In this document: positions 33,863 through 45,229 of the stretch, piece by piece | How positions within the stretch are numbered: the stretch's first letter is position 1 | Layout: the number at the start of each line of letters is the position of its first letter | Source: Loripinus fragilis | Lineage: Eukaryota > Mollusca > Bivalvia > Lucinida > Lucinidae | Assembly (NCBI GenBank): GCA_964019695.1 | Contig: OZ026530.1 | Coordinates: 40,980,944 to 41,044,943 of the forward strand | DNA: 64,000 nt | Direction: 5' to 3' | Position numbers and translations under genes: made by a program | The notes under the pieces: model-generated | Databases searched by the model: none | What the model saw: the letters and a program-made list of their open reading frames with translations, nothing else | Told to the model about the DNA's origin: nothing

Positions 33863-35248
33863 ATTTTTTATCATTTAGAACACGGTTGAACTATGCATTT
33901 GCATTCAATTTTTTAGCACAACATACATTAGAAGCTTCTATTTTTGAGGTTAAGCTTACAAATTAATATACGTTTAAAATAATTAGAAAGCATGACGGAC
34001 AATAACTGGAATTTCAGGTATCAAGTTTCACATTAATTGCCATCTTCCTTGGCTGATCAAATTGATAATAACCTTCTAATGCCCAAACATAGAATGATCT
34101 ATCAGAAAACATTTTTATTCCACCCAGATACTAGCCTTAGGAAGTCAAATAGAAAGCAGGGTCTGAATTTGTGTTGAAGTCAAAGGTTGCCAAAATAGGC
34201 ATGTATCATACATGCTACATTGGGAATTCAGTTTTCATGACATGATTTTTTTAAAGGTGAATAACTCAAGTTCCGAATATAATTTCAGGAAACCTTTTTG
34301 GATGACAATTAGGTGTAAGAAAATAATATATTAGATTGTATATATCATGTTTATATGAAAAGGTGAAGTTAATAACTCAATTCTTTTTCTTGATTTTAAC
34401 GCCCAATGTATCATATATGATACATTTTCGTTTTTGTAACTTTGGCTAACTTTGGTGGCTGATAAAACCCATATCAGACAAATGGTCTGAATTGAAAAGA
34501 TTTATTCTAGTTGCCTAACATCTTAACTGTCTTTCAAGAAGAATGCATCATATACAATTAACCGAGCACTAGAGCACTAGAGGGATAATCAAAGCACCGT
34601 GAGCACTAATGGGAACGTATTCTCGTGTGTCAAGGGTCTTACCTCTACGCGACGTGAAGTTTTCTACAGGGAAGCATAAACAGGTCATGGAAGGAAGGTG
34701 TTTAATGCTATATTTATAATGATTTTAAAATTAACAGACATGATTTTAGATTGATGATGAAAATGCTATAAAATAATTTGATGATACCCTAGTTTAGCTC
34801 TGGTTGCCATTATGATCAGCCAAGCAAGATAATTTATTTTCTATCTTTTCTTTTTGGTGACCAATTATATCAGTAGAGCAAAGCCATGTGTGCATTTTGT
34901 AGAGCTTTATGGGGAATATTCCTGTAAAATTACTCTCAATTTGGACCTTTTGTTCAGGAGATTATGTTTAAAGAAAAAGTTTATGCATGACACACATGGA
35001 CGTTGGACAAATACGGATTACAATAATATCTAACCTAGAGCACCAGCTCAAGTCAGCTAAAAGAGGAATGATTTACAGGGTTGAGGTAATACTCTATGGC
35101 CAATCCCTGTCGGATAGCTGAATAAACAAAGCATATGCAAACGCCTTTTAAACTGTTATGAAAAGCCACTTTTACCGTAAGGTGGTGAAAATATTTTTGA
35201 TACTACTGCATTTGATCCAATATACACACACACTTATATATAGACCGG
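33863..35248. other. Intron 6 stretch with a 22-bp perfect palindrome
   Basis: AATGTATCATATATGATACA plus TT (34405-34426) is self-complementary throughout. A related word, ATGTATCATACATGCTACAT, lies at 34201, suggesting a diverged local repeat. Nothing else was recognised. Confidence 0.6.
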
Positions 35249-38200
35249 GAGCTGTTAATATACATCCTCCCCCAGGAGGAATTTTGTACACTATAATTGT
35301 CGAAAACAACACTATATATGATGCAAAATGACACTTGTTAGCCCTCTGGCAGTAGGGGCTTTACCCTGTTAGAGCCATGTTAATTATGTTCCCTATTACA
35401 GCTTCCAATCCTATTGTGTAAATACAAACCTAAACCTAAATCTTATTCATCGACATGCTGATGATCTTAAAATCACTCGATTAAACGCAGTAAACAGTCA
35501 GTATACATCAAAACAACCTTAGCCCATTATATTGCAGTTATATACGTTACTTACTTTCAAAATTATTACTATTTAGTGCTGTGTTATCACTAGACCATGA
35601 ACTGCCAAAATATGTCTGAGGGGGAGTTTTATACACTATACATCTCTAAAACCACATAAGCCACAAACTAATGCATGCTATTACCTCCTTATGGGTTGAG
35701 GCGTCATTTCTGTCAATTATAATTGGTCTAACAGTGGATTGTTTTGTTTTATTCGTATTTTTAAAACATGCCAAATGAAAATGATGATCATGGTACCAAA
35801 TTACATCCTACTAATAATTTGCTGAATTCAAATTAAGCTTAATAGATTATAACTGGTAACGCAAAGAATTAATAAAATGAGCCAGCACATAAATGCTTAT
35901 CACAATTTCAAGAAATGAAGGTTCATGTTAGCCTGTGTAAATGTGTAAAGTCACCAGAGTGTTTGCTGCCTTATACACTAAATACAGATGTAGACCAGAG
36001 TTTAGACAGCTGGCTCCAAAGCCTCGGCACAGACAATTAATGCTGACTTTTGCTAATATGTGATAAGTACCTAAATCTCCTGTGCTGGTCAAATCTTCAT
36101 TTCATATATATTTGATTAAATAATATCAGCAATTATTTTCTCTATCTAAATGCAATAATTCTCATACTTTTGCTACTGTCAAGAACAAATCTGAGGTAAG
36201 GTTTCAATATTTGGTGTACTAAAGCATACACACAATGTAACACATATGACAAAAGATACACTGTGATATCAATTTCTGATATTTAGGATATCATTTTCAT
36301 TGTGAAAGAACTATAATTTCTTTAGAGACAATTGAGAAAAAAGACCCATGGAAAACAGAAATGCATATATTCTAATACTTTGTTAACATTGCATGCAAGT
36401 ATATCATGGTAACACTGTTGATAGTGACCAGGGTGGCCTCCCTACTATTTTTGCCAGAAGAGTTGATTTTGTATATGTCCTGATTCCAATCTCTGGTGTG
36501 TTAATAACTTATTATATTCATATAAAACTTTGCTTTTGAGGATTACTGCAATATTTTGGTATGCTTTACTCTGTATTGAGGAAATTAGCATCAGCTGTGT
36601 TGACATTTATTTATAAAACTAAATATGACCTCATGATAGCACTACTTTAAATATTTTACTTTTTCATCCCACATGCAAAAAGAACATTGTTAAATCTATT
36701 TTTCATTAAATTGAAAGTCACTTAGTCAAATTTGGTCTGACCTTATTCTGGCCAATAAAGACTTAAAAATTTAAATTGGTATCTTTAGTAACACCTTGCC
36801 TTATTATGTGGATATGTTCATATCACATGCAATCATTGCCACATAAAACCCATCATTAATTATTTTCCCCCATTTTTATGAAAATATTTGTTTTGTTTTT
36901 TTATAAATCATTTACTCATTTATATAAAGTTTACATTGCTTGAGCAAATGATCAGAAATACTTAGTTGACGTAATGAATAATTTTATTCATTAAACAGTT
37001 GAAGCTATGTTGAAGATAACAAATCTCATTTAAAAGCTAAAAATAAGTAATTTGTCACCATCTGCATATGCAAATAAGATGTCAGTGTAAAATTTCATTT
37101 GAAGACAAATTCTTTAAACAGTATCTGATTACATCCACTAAAAATGGATGGTATATAATGTAACAAATATCAAATGTTATATATGCTTGATTCATTCTGG
37201 ATTGTTAGCACTTATTTTTGTATGCTACAACCTCTTACACAACATTTAGTTTAAGAGCAGTTTTATTGTTGTAGATGAGCATACATATGCAAGGAATACT
37301 AGCCTGTATTGTGTCACTGACTATGTTCGTATAATATGAACAACCGTTAACTGGTTACACTTAAAGTATTTGGTAACTGTTAAACATTCACGTTATTGCA
37401 TTAAACTTAGTACAAACAGTCTTCAGTTAAGTATAACAAATTCTAAATCCACCTTTTAATACCATTTCAGACTCAATTTGACATCATTTTGGACACACAT
37501 AGTACTTTATGATATATTTAATATGGTAATATACGTTACTTGAACAGTTTTGATAAAACGTGGGAATATTCTTTTATTCAACTATCACTTGAGAGCTCTA
37601 TTATTCTTTGCTAATGAGTTCTAAAAGCATAAATGTTGCCCAATTGCAATTGGTAAAAAACATTTTGTTGTTTAAAAAGGTTCAAAAATATATTATTTCA
37701 CAAAAGCAAATAGGCATTGACAATTTGACATAAACTCTTAATATAAGCTGATAAATTCCATTTCTGACAAATTATTATCTTTATATGTATAAAATGCAAT
37801 CAGTTTTGAAGAAAAAATAACATACCCTATATATATCATTTAGGATGATAAGCAATATAAAGAATGCCTTGAAGTTTCTAACATACATTACATATTGGCA
37901 ATCAAACATCAAAATGATATTTTACACCAGAAACAATGTATAGTATCCCCTTTCAGTCTTGCTTATCAACAGTATGCTCATATATAGTTTTTAATAGCAT
38001 ACAGATATGATTACATGCTGTATTTTAAAATGTAAGTATTCTTACCTTACATAACGTTTTCTTTAGGGTTGTCACATTCAACAGCTAATAACTCTTTTTC
38101 TTTTTGCGATAGAAGAAAGCTGTTTTCTGTTTTGAAATAGTCAGTAAATTGTCATTCAGATGCATGTTTTTAATCTAAAATTTATTTGAGAAAATAATCA

Positions 38201-38535
38201 AATAAACTATTTAACAAAATCCCAATGATTTTATAGGTTTAATGCAAAATGTAATTTAAATGACATCATAATGGGATTAAATAACTTTGGCAAATATCAG
38301 TATCTGCAGGGAATTAACTATTCTTGTATATTGCATGACAATTTTGCCAGTTTAAATTGTTCAAACAGCGTTAATTACATTTTTCTTAAATGAGGGGAAA
38401 CGTAATTAACAAGGTGTAACACCCAAACACACCAGGCGTCAAAGAGCTCACATTTTTCAAAACGCTCGTTAGATGATATGCTTTCTGATCAACTTGGTCT
38501 GCAAAATTCCCCTGGGGAGCAAAACCCTTAGTAGC
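35249..38535. mobile_element. Large inverted-repeat element 2, relative of 13133-17440
   Basis: The left end has CTCCCCCAGGAGGAATTTTG then TACACTATAATTGTCGAAAA and TGTTAGCCCTCTGGCAGT, matching the left end of element 1. The right end (38400-38535) reads GCAAAATTCCCCTGGGGAGC, an inverted counterpart. TATATACGTTACTT words recur inside (35535, 37532). The interior is AT-rich and has no coding trace. Arms are weaker than in element 1, so the limits are approximate. Confidence 0.5.
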
Positions 38536-38569
38536 TCATAGCCTAACAGACTACGAACACAAAAAGTCG

Positions 38570-38795
38570 TGACATGAGATTTTCAACAATGTGGTATGCG
38601 CGACCAGCAAAGCCTCAGATCAACCTGCGCATTTGCGCAGTCGGATCAGAGACTTTGCTAGTCGTTTTAAAATTCTATGAATGTTAAGCTACAGACTGAG
38701 CATCATTTGGAGTTTCTAAGTTAAAACGGAGGCTGCACAGGCTCGGCTGAGTCTATACTTACCAAAATGCAGCATTGTTGGAAATCACATGTCAC
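38570..38795 (-). mobile_element. Short TIR element (MITE), copy 2
   Basis: The ends TGACATGAGATTTTCAACAA and TTGTTGGAAATCACATGTCA form 22-24 bp inverted repeats. Inside lies the palindromic AGCAAAGCCTC...GAGACTTTGCT region with GCGCATTTGCGC at its centre. It is the inverse-oriented counterpart of 3470-3704 and better preserved. No coding capacity. Confidence 0.82.
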
Positions 38796-39443
38796 AGCTC
38801 AAATCATCTTCAGATTATCCGTCAAGCCAGTGGTGCAAAAACGAAATATAGTTCTGACTGTAAATTGTATCATTCTCTGTTGAAATACTGGCCCCTATTT
38901 CAAAGATTGAATCTCAACAGAATGTGACACACGTCTAAAAGTTCATTTCCAGACAGTTCGAAGATAAAATGACAGGTCTGTAATGAAAGAAAGCTGAAAT
39001 AATCGTCCTAACCGAATACCCTTTCGCATATAAAAAAGGAGAAAATGTTCTTTTTTATATTAAAGATTAGTTCTTACATAGTAAGTCAGTGACAAAAGAA
39101 TGCTTTCTAATGTGCTACTTGATCTATAAGCAACTTATTAAGGTCAAAAACTATGCATTTGCGTTTAATTATCGTTAGTTTCGATAACAGACAATTGCCC
39201 TGCAGCAGGATAAAGGTTGGTTCAGTGACCTACATTAGATATACGTCACTGGTTGTTTGCATAAAGGAACATGATGGTGCAATTCATCGTATATTAAACC
39301 TTTAGAAACGTTTTGAGAAAACGTTCTCAACCCTACCGTTCTTAGCAGTATTACACCATTAGTGAACATAACACATTAAACCTACAACATTTGTAGGAAA
39401 CATTGGCAAAGATAAGAGGATTTGCACACTATGTACTAGGGAA

Positions 39444-39636
39444 CACAGCGGCTCAGTGGTAAAGTGCTTGACTCTAGACCTAAGGGCCTCGGGTTCGAGC
39501 CTCACCAGCGTCACTGCGTTGTGACCTTGAGGAAGACACATTTATACTAGCTTAGTACTGGTTCAACACAGGAAGACCCGTCCAAACGTAACTGAAATAT
39601 TGTTAACTTGGACGTAAAGAATCTAATCGAACAAAA
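39444..39636 (+). mobile_element. SINE family 1, copy 1
   Basis: tRNA-derived head with A box (CGGCTCAGTGG, one change) and B box (GGTTCGAGCC), then a body with TAGCTTAGTACTGGTTCAAC and a tail GACGTAAAGAATC leading into an A-rich end. About 190 bp, like the copies at 46050 and 48771. Pol III type promoter; depends on a partner retrotransposon's RT. Confidence 0.9.
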
Positions 39637-39679
39637 ACACACTATGTTCTCAACTATAATTTAAGTGGTACGGTGGGTT

Positions 39680-39726
39680 GGTCTGCAGTGTTCGCTTTTG
39701 GTATTTCCTGATCATACTCACTTCGT
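39680..39726 (+). mobile_element. Terminal scrap of RT-element family R, opposite orientation
   Basis: GTCTGCAG and GGTATTTCCTGATCATACTC then ACTT are the reverse complement of the family R terminus seen at 9153. This is the only copy in the window that runs on the + strand, and only its last ~47 bp survive. Confidence 0.7.
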
Positions 39727-41053
39727 TTTTTGTTTGTTTATTCAACACTAAGGGGTCCTTATTAGGTGGTTGAAAAATTTCGCTGAAATGGACCTATGAA
39801 AAAGGTAAATAATACATTACGATGCTTTCTGCTGGCAGAAATAAAACAAAGGGCCAATGGTTTCCTGAGACACATCCACACCAGTGCAAGGCTCTGACGG
39901 TTTGTTAGATTCAGATCGGTAGCTTGCTGGTGGTTCGATGGCTCCTTGCTTATTAGGTGTATATCTGACCAATGCTTACCATGTAGGGAATAGTAGCATT
40001 ATAATTTCTTGATACAATAATTATTTTACAAGGAGCAATGCATTTTTAAAAAAAAATGTTTGGACATTTCTTTTAGCAAGCATGTGGTAATAGAGAAAAC
40101 GTATGCTTTTAATGTCGAACAGTTGATGACTTGATCAGCTGATGGAGACAGCTAGTCCATATCTAATGGGTATATGAGATATTTCACCGTCTTCGTTCGC
40201 GCTATTTGAGTGTTAGTTGACGAATTAATAGTCTGCTGAATGGAAAAAAAGAAAAAAGTAAAGAACAAAACAAAAGGACAAAATACACTTATGTGGGCTA
40301 TCTATTTACAGCTACAATGTACCTTATTGGTATGAAATGTATGACGAAGGAAGTTTAATGTCACCGTTTTCCCCTTGCTTGCAGGGATAAATCAAATACC
40401 TCCAACGGCTATGTATATGTGGGCGTGGGTTCTTTAACTATGAAGAACATGCCTGGAACAAATATATTGAAATACTATATTTAATGACTAAAATCCAATA
40501 TGCAAATGACAATGAAAGTACAATGATATTTATTGTGCAATACAATAAGAAGAAAATGAATCGTGGTGCTACTTTACCAGCATAAAGGTAACTAACTACA
40601 ATTACCAGCCTAAATTGGGCAACTCACAACTAACATTACAAATAAGGGTCAATATTGGATATAGTTATAGGACGTTATATGGGAATATAGGAATGTACAA
40701 AGTAGCCTATGACATAAGCATTAGTACTGTCACTGTAAAATACTTCTTAAAACTAAAAACAAATCAAGGCTTTATCTGCTTTTGTAGTCTCTAATGTTTT
40801 AATTATCCTGCTTATAAATGCAAAAAAATACCAACAATTATTTGCGACAAACAATTGTTTACACATTAATATTTATGAACAGGATAAAGTGCATGCTCAG
40901 TTAAAAAAAATGCAGTTTTGTAGCCTAGGGATCTGGCCAGACTTGATGAATATCCAGTCAAGGTTTTTTTTCTTTTACTAAAGCAGGTTCCCTGTAAAAG
41001 AGATACTCTATAATGATTGAATGTCAATATATAATTATATATATATATTTTAG
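39727..41053. other. 3' end of intron 6, nothing recognised
   Basis: A segment near 40866-40900 (CATGCTCAG with flanks) is shared loosely with 45890-45925. No other structure. Confidence 0.45.
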
Positions 41054-41176
41054 TTGGAGCGAACTTTTGGACGGGTGGTAATGATATCACAGTGGAGGGT
41101 GAATGGGTTTGGCCAGGAGATAACGTGATCTTTTATTCCAATTCTACTTCTGGATATTACACAGACTGGGACAGTG
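41054..41176 (+). CDS. Lectin gene exon 7: CTLD core strand and loop region
   Basis: A 123-bp exon, acceptor TATATATTTTAG, donor AGTG then GTAATG, phase 1 at both ends. It encodes GVGANFWTGGNDITVEGEWV then W, the CTLD WIGL-equivalent (FWTGG), the D-I-x-x-E-G block and the W-V-W strand. It continues PGDNVIFYSNSTSGYYTDWD, S and G, the start of the long loop that carries the Ca2+ and sugar site. NST is a potential N-glycosylation site inside that loop. The Trp of the T-x-W motif before the loop is present. An exon-trapping error is unlikely because the phase, both sites and the family pattern agree. Confidence 0.92.
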
Positions 41177-41535
41177 GTAATGTATTTCTAAGTTATAAAA
41201 GCAATATGCTCATGATTCAGTATACCTTCTGTATTTATATTAACTTTATAGGTTGATTTCATAGTTAGTATTCCAGTTACAAGTCAATACCAAGTTGTGG
41301 TAGTCCACTATCAAACCCATACTTTACCTGAGCAGATTGATGTACTCAGTCCACACCTTTTACCCTTTCTTACTTTATAAGTTTTAGATTAAACGGAACA
41401 GTGGTTTGCCTGCTCAAATATTCACGACCTATAAAATACCCGGCGAATCAGTTATGAATAGCGAATCATTATTAGAGGGCGTGCTCTAGAAAGATCAGTC
41501 CCTTGGAATTACGTTCATCGTCAAAGGACAAATCC

Positions 41536-41768
41536 CATGATGCCAAACAGTGATCCTCAGGGCAGATTTTATATCCCACCCTCACACTGATTGTACGCAC
41601 GAGCAGACTGGTGTCTAATGAATTGTCTTGGACATGTTCAACGTGGAATTGTCTTGCATATCAGATATGGTTACCTGGAACTTTCTCCTTGGCTAGAATG
41701 TAAAACACTGATATGAGTGTAGGAATGGGATATAATAATCTGTCCTGAGGATCACCGTTCAGCATCAT
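41536..41768. mobile_element. Hairpin MITE, arms about 57 bp
   Basis: Ends CATGATGCCAAACAGTGATC and GATCACCGTTCAGCATCATG are inverted. The arms continue through CCTCAGGGCAGATTTTATAT and ATATAATAATCTGTCCTGAGG. Half-copies of the arm occur near 42400, 29480 and 61180. Confidence 0.8.
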
Positions 41769-42179
41769 GTAGCTCTTTAAGTGATGTTAAAAATGAATTC
41801 AATAGGCTGAATCCCTTAGCTCTTCCCCTTACAAATGACGGACTTCTGTCTTGATCATCATTCAGTTTCACGCTATAATTCTCAGATAAGCGCCAAAACG
41901 TGCCCAAAATGCTTAGATGCGACATTACTTTTTCTCATGTTGACATAACAATGACGTCACTTGACAAACATGCACGTCACTACCCAAACAACTAATGCCA
42001 TCCTACAAACGAAAACGAGGACAGGATAACACTGATTATATACGACCCTAAAAAGTCTCCGCACTTTCATTGAATGCTCTTATTATTCCAATCCTCAGGA
42101 TTGTGTGTACTATCGCTTTCCATTTTACCTTTCCCTGGATATTCTCTAAGTCTTGTACCGCATTTAAGATAACTTGTGT

Positions 42180-42245
42180 CATGGGTCGGGTGTGGTGTTT
42201 GATTGTGTTGATTCCTGATTTTTGCCCATTTTCTTATTTCTATCC
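42180..42245 (+). mobile_element. Repeat family S, copy 3 (terminal fragment)
   Basis: GGTCGGGTGTGGTGTTTGAT, TGTTGATTCCTGATTTTTGC and the TTCTTATTTC terminus match the last ~65 bp of the family. ORF 42070-42288 merely spans it. Confidence 0.7.
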
Positions 42246-42522
42246 AAAGCTAAAATCCCAGATAATGTTAACCGTCGTGCAAGAATAAATTTTCATTGTC
42301 TGTCTTAACAGTAGGGTTTTTCTCGCATACAGGATAAGTCACACTGTACCTGAGATTTTATCCTGGATGAGCACATAAAACTCAAATATGAGTGTGAGGA
42401 TGGGAATGAAAAATCCATCCTGAGTATCACCAATTGGCATCACGAGGGGTAGATTTTTCTATCCAATTCTCACACATATTATGGTTTCCGTTTTCTTGCT
42501 TACCCCTAAATACCTCATTTTA

Positions 42523-44672
42523 GCTCACCTGTGCCGAAGGCTCTCGGTGAGCTTATAGGATGAGACTGGAGCCGGCGTCCGTTCGTCAGTGCGTCCCTCT
42601 ATTTACACTTTCAGACTTTAATATCTCTGAGACCAGCTGGCCGATCATAATCAAATTTAATCTAAAGCATCATTGGGGTAGGGTATTGGCTGCAATAGTT
42701 TTTTGGCCAGATCGGATTCTTACAATGGTTTCCATGGAAACTGATAGCCCCATTAGGGTTATAATGGGGAAAATCTTGTGAGCACTCTAGCGCTTCCATT
42801 TTTCATTGGATCTTCTTTGTTTTTGCAGGTAACAAGGACAGCAATAAAAGCTTGGAAGGGTTTGAAATTCGGCAGGATTGAATCAGGGTCTACGGAGTTA
42901 ATTGCCCTTGAATGTCTAAAAAATGAATGCACAATGTTGTGAGCACTCAAGCACCTTCATTTTTTGGTTAGATCTTATTTATTCTTGCATGTAACAAGGA
43001 CAGCTATAAAAGCTTAGATGGATGCGAAATTCGGCAAGATTGAACCAGGGTCTACCGAGTTATCTGCCATTGAACGTCTGAAAAAATCTCCATAGACTTA
43101 TAATGAGAGAAATGTTGTGAGCACTCTGGTGCTTTCATTTTCGAATGGATCTTTATCATTCTTGCAGGTAACAAGGGCCACCATAAAAGCTTAAACGAGT
43201 TTGAATTTCTTCCAGATCCCATCACCAACTACTGAGATAGCTGCCCTCGAGCGTTTGAAAAATGAATGTATAATGTTGTGAGCACTCTAGCACCTTCATT
43301 TTTTATTGGATCTTATTCATTCTTGCATGTAACATGGACAGTTATAAAAGCTTATATGGGTTCGAAATTTGGCAATATATGACCTTGGTTAAGGGAGTTA
43401 GCTGCCCTTGAACATCTGGAAAAATCTCCTTAGACTTATAATGGGAGAATTATTGTGAGCCGTCTAGTGCTTTCATATTTGGGTGGATCTTCATCATTCT
43501 TGCAGGTAACATGGACAACTATAAAATCTTGAATGAGTTTGAATTTCTGTCAGATTACATCACCAGCTAACGAGTTAGCTGCCCTTGAGCATTTGAAAAA
43601 TAAATGTATAGTGTTGTGAGCTCTCTAGCACCTTCATTTTTATTGGATCTTATTCATTCTTGCATGTAACAAGGACAGACCAGTTATACAATCTTGGATG
43701 GGTTCGAAATTCAGCAATAAAAGACCTGGGTTTACGAAGTTAGCTGCCCTTAATTGTCTGAAGAAATCTCCATTGAATTATAATGGGAGAAATATTGTGA
43801 GCAGTCTAGTGCTTTCATTTTAAAATGAATCTTTATCATTCTTGCAGGTAACAAGGACAACTATAAAAGCTTGTATAACACTATAAAAGTTTGAATGAGT
43901 TTGAATTTCTGCCAGATCCTATCACCAACTACTGAGTAAGATGCCCTTGATCGTTTGAAAAATGAATGTAAAATGTTGTGAGCTCTCTAGAACCTTCATT
44001 TTTGATTGGATCTTATTTGTTCTTGCAGGTAACAATGAAAGCTATGAAAACTTGGATGCGCTTGAAATTCAGCAAGATCGAACATGGGTCAATGGAGTTA
44101 GTTGCCCTTGAACATCTGAAAAAATCTCCATAGACTAATAATAGAAGTCATGTTGTGAGCACAGTAGTGCTTAAATCTTTTGATTGATCTTTATCATTCT
44201 TCCAGGTATTAAGGACAACTATTAAAGCTTCAATGAGCTTGATTTTCAGCCACACTTGACCACCAACTATAGAGTTAGCTGTCATTGAGTGTCTAAAATA
44301 TAGCTCGATAATGTCTTGACCATTCTAGCACTATCATTTTTCATTTGATCCTTTTCATTCTTGTAGGTAACCAGGATATACATTAAAGTATGGGGGAGTT
44401 TGAATTATGGTCAGATCTCATCACTGACTAAGGAGTTATCTGCTCTGAATATCTGTAAAAAAATTCACCAGGTTTCCTCCGCAATTTTTATTTAGATCTT
44501 TTTAATACTTGCAGATAACCAGAATTGGCATAACATATCAAGAGTGTTTGAGTCTATTCCTGATCACTGTTTCAAGTTCAGAGTAACCTGCCTTTGAGCA
44601 TCCTAAATTATTGTGTCTCCAAACATTATGCTGGCTCCCAGGTGAGCGATCGTTGCCCATTGGGCTACTTGT
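42523..44672 (+). mobile_element. Array-bearing element, pearl-like, 2.1 kb
   Basis: Opens at TTTTAGCTCACCTG and closes near CCCAGGTGAGCGATC, giving short inverted termini. Between lies an array whose marker GAGCACTCTAGCRC recurs near 42780, 42939, 43119, 43279, 43456, 43617, 43798, 43979, 44156 and 44318. The spacing alternates between about 160 and 180 bp for most of the array, a ~340-bp higher-order dimer. Each unit has CTTGCAGGTAACAAGGACA, TATAAAAGCTT and GTTAGCTGCCCTTGA. This plan (short termini, ~160-bp core repeats) recalls the pearl elements described in oysters; the family link is an inference. Confidence 0.75.
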
Positions 44673-44739
44673 TTGGAAAATATTAAGTCCTTCTCTTTGC
44701 TTTATCTCCTTTTTATAGCTTTATTTATGTGTTCTAGGA

Positions 44740-45112
44740 GATGATGCATGTATAAGTTAGGGATCTTTCTTGTAAACCAAACATCTATGTGTGTTGATCC
44801 ACATCTGAACTAAGGTGGAGGTTGGAGCCGTGAAAATCAAACCAGTTTAAGCCCTCCTGTAAAATATTTTTATTGACTGCTTCAAGGCGGTACTTCTTTT
44901 GTGGATCATTTGTGTTATTTATGTCTTGTGAATGTCATGCTTTTGCCTCTTTTCGTTGCTGCCTAGTTGTCACCTGCTGGAAAAGGACTGACCTCTTCGC
45001 TCTTGTTTGTGATGTTTAATTGTGTTGTCACTTTCCCATTTGGTATCCTTGGTCAGGTGTGGTACTTGATTGTCCATTCCTGATCTTAGCCACCTTTCTT
45101 ACTTCCAGAAAA
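44740..45112 (+). mobile_element. Repeat family S, copy 4 (longest on + strand)
   Basis: Runs from GATGATGCATGTATAAGTTA through CAAACATCTATGTGTGTTGA, CAGTTTAAGCCCTCCTGTAA, AAGGCGGTACTTCTTTTGTG and GGTCAGGTGTGGTACTTGAT to the CTTACTT terminus. The upstream half is also seen, inverted, in the 58985 and 63685 copies. Confidence 0.85.
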
Positions 45113-45229
45113 TTATAAATAAGCTGAGATGCGACATATGTGTATTTAAACATTACAATGGCGTCGCGTATCTACGTACAGCCAGCGTGTGACTGGCCTG
45201 TGAACGGCGTGCAGCTGTTCGTTTATATA

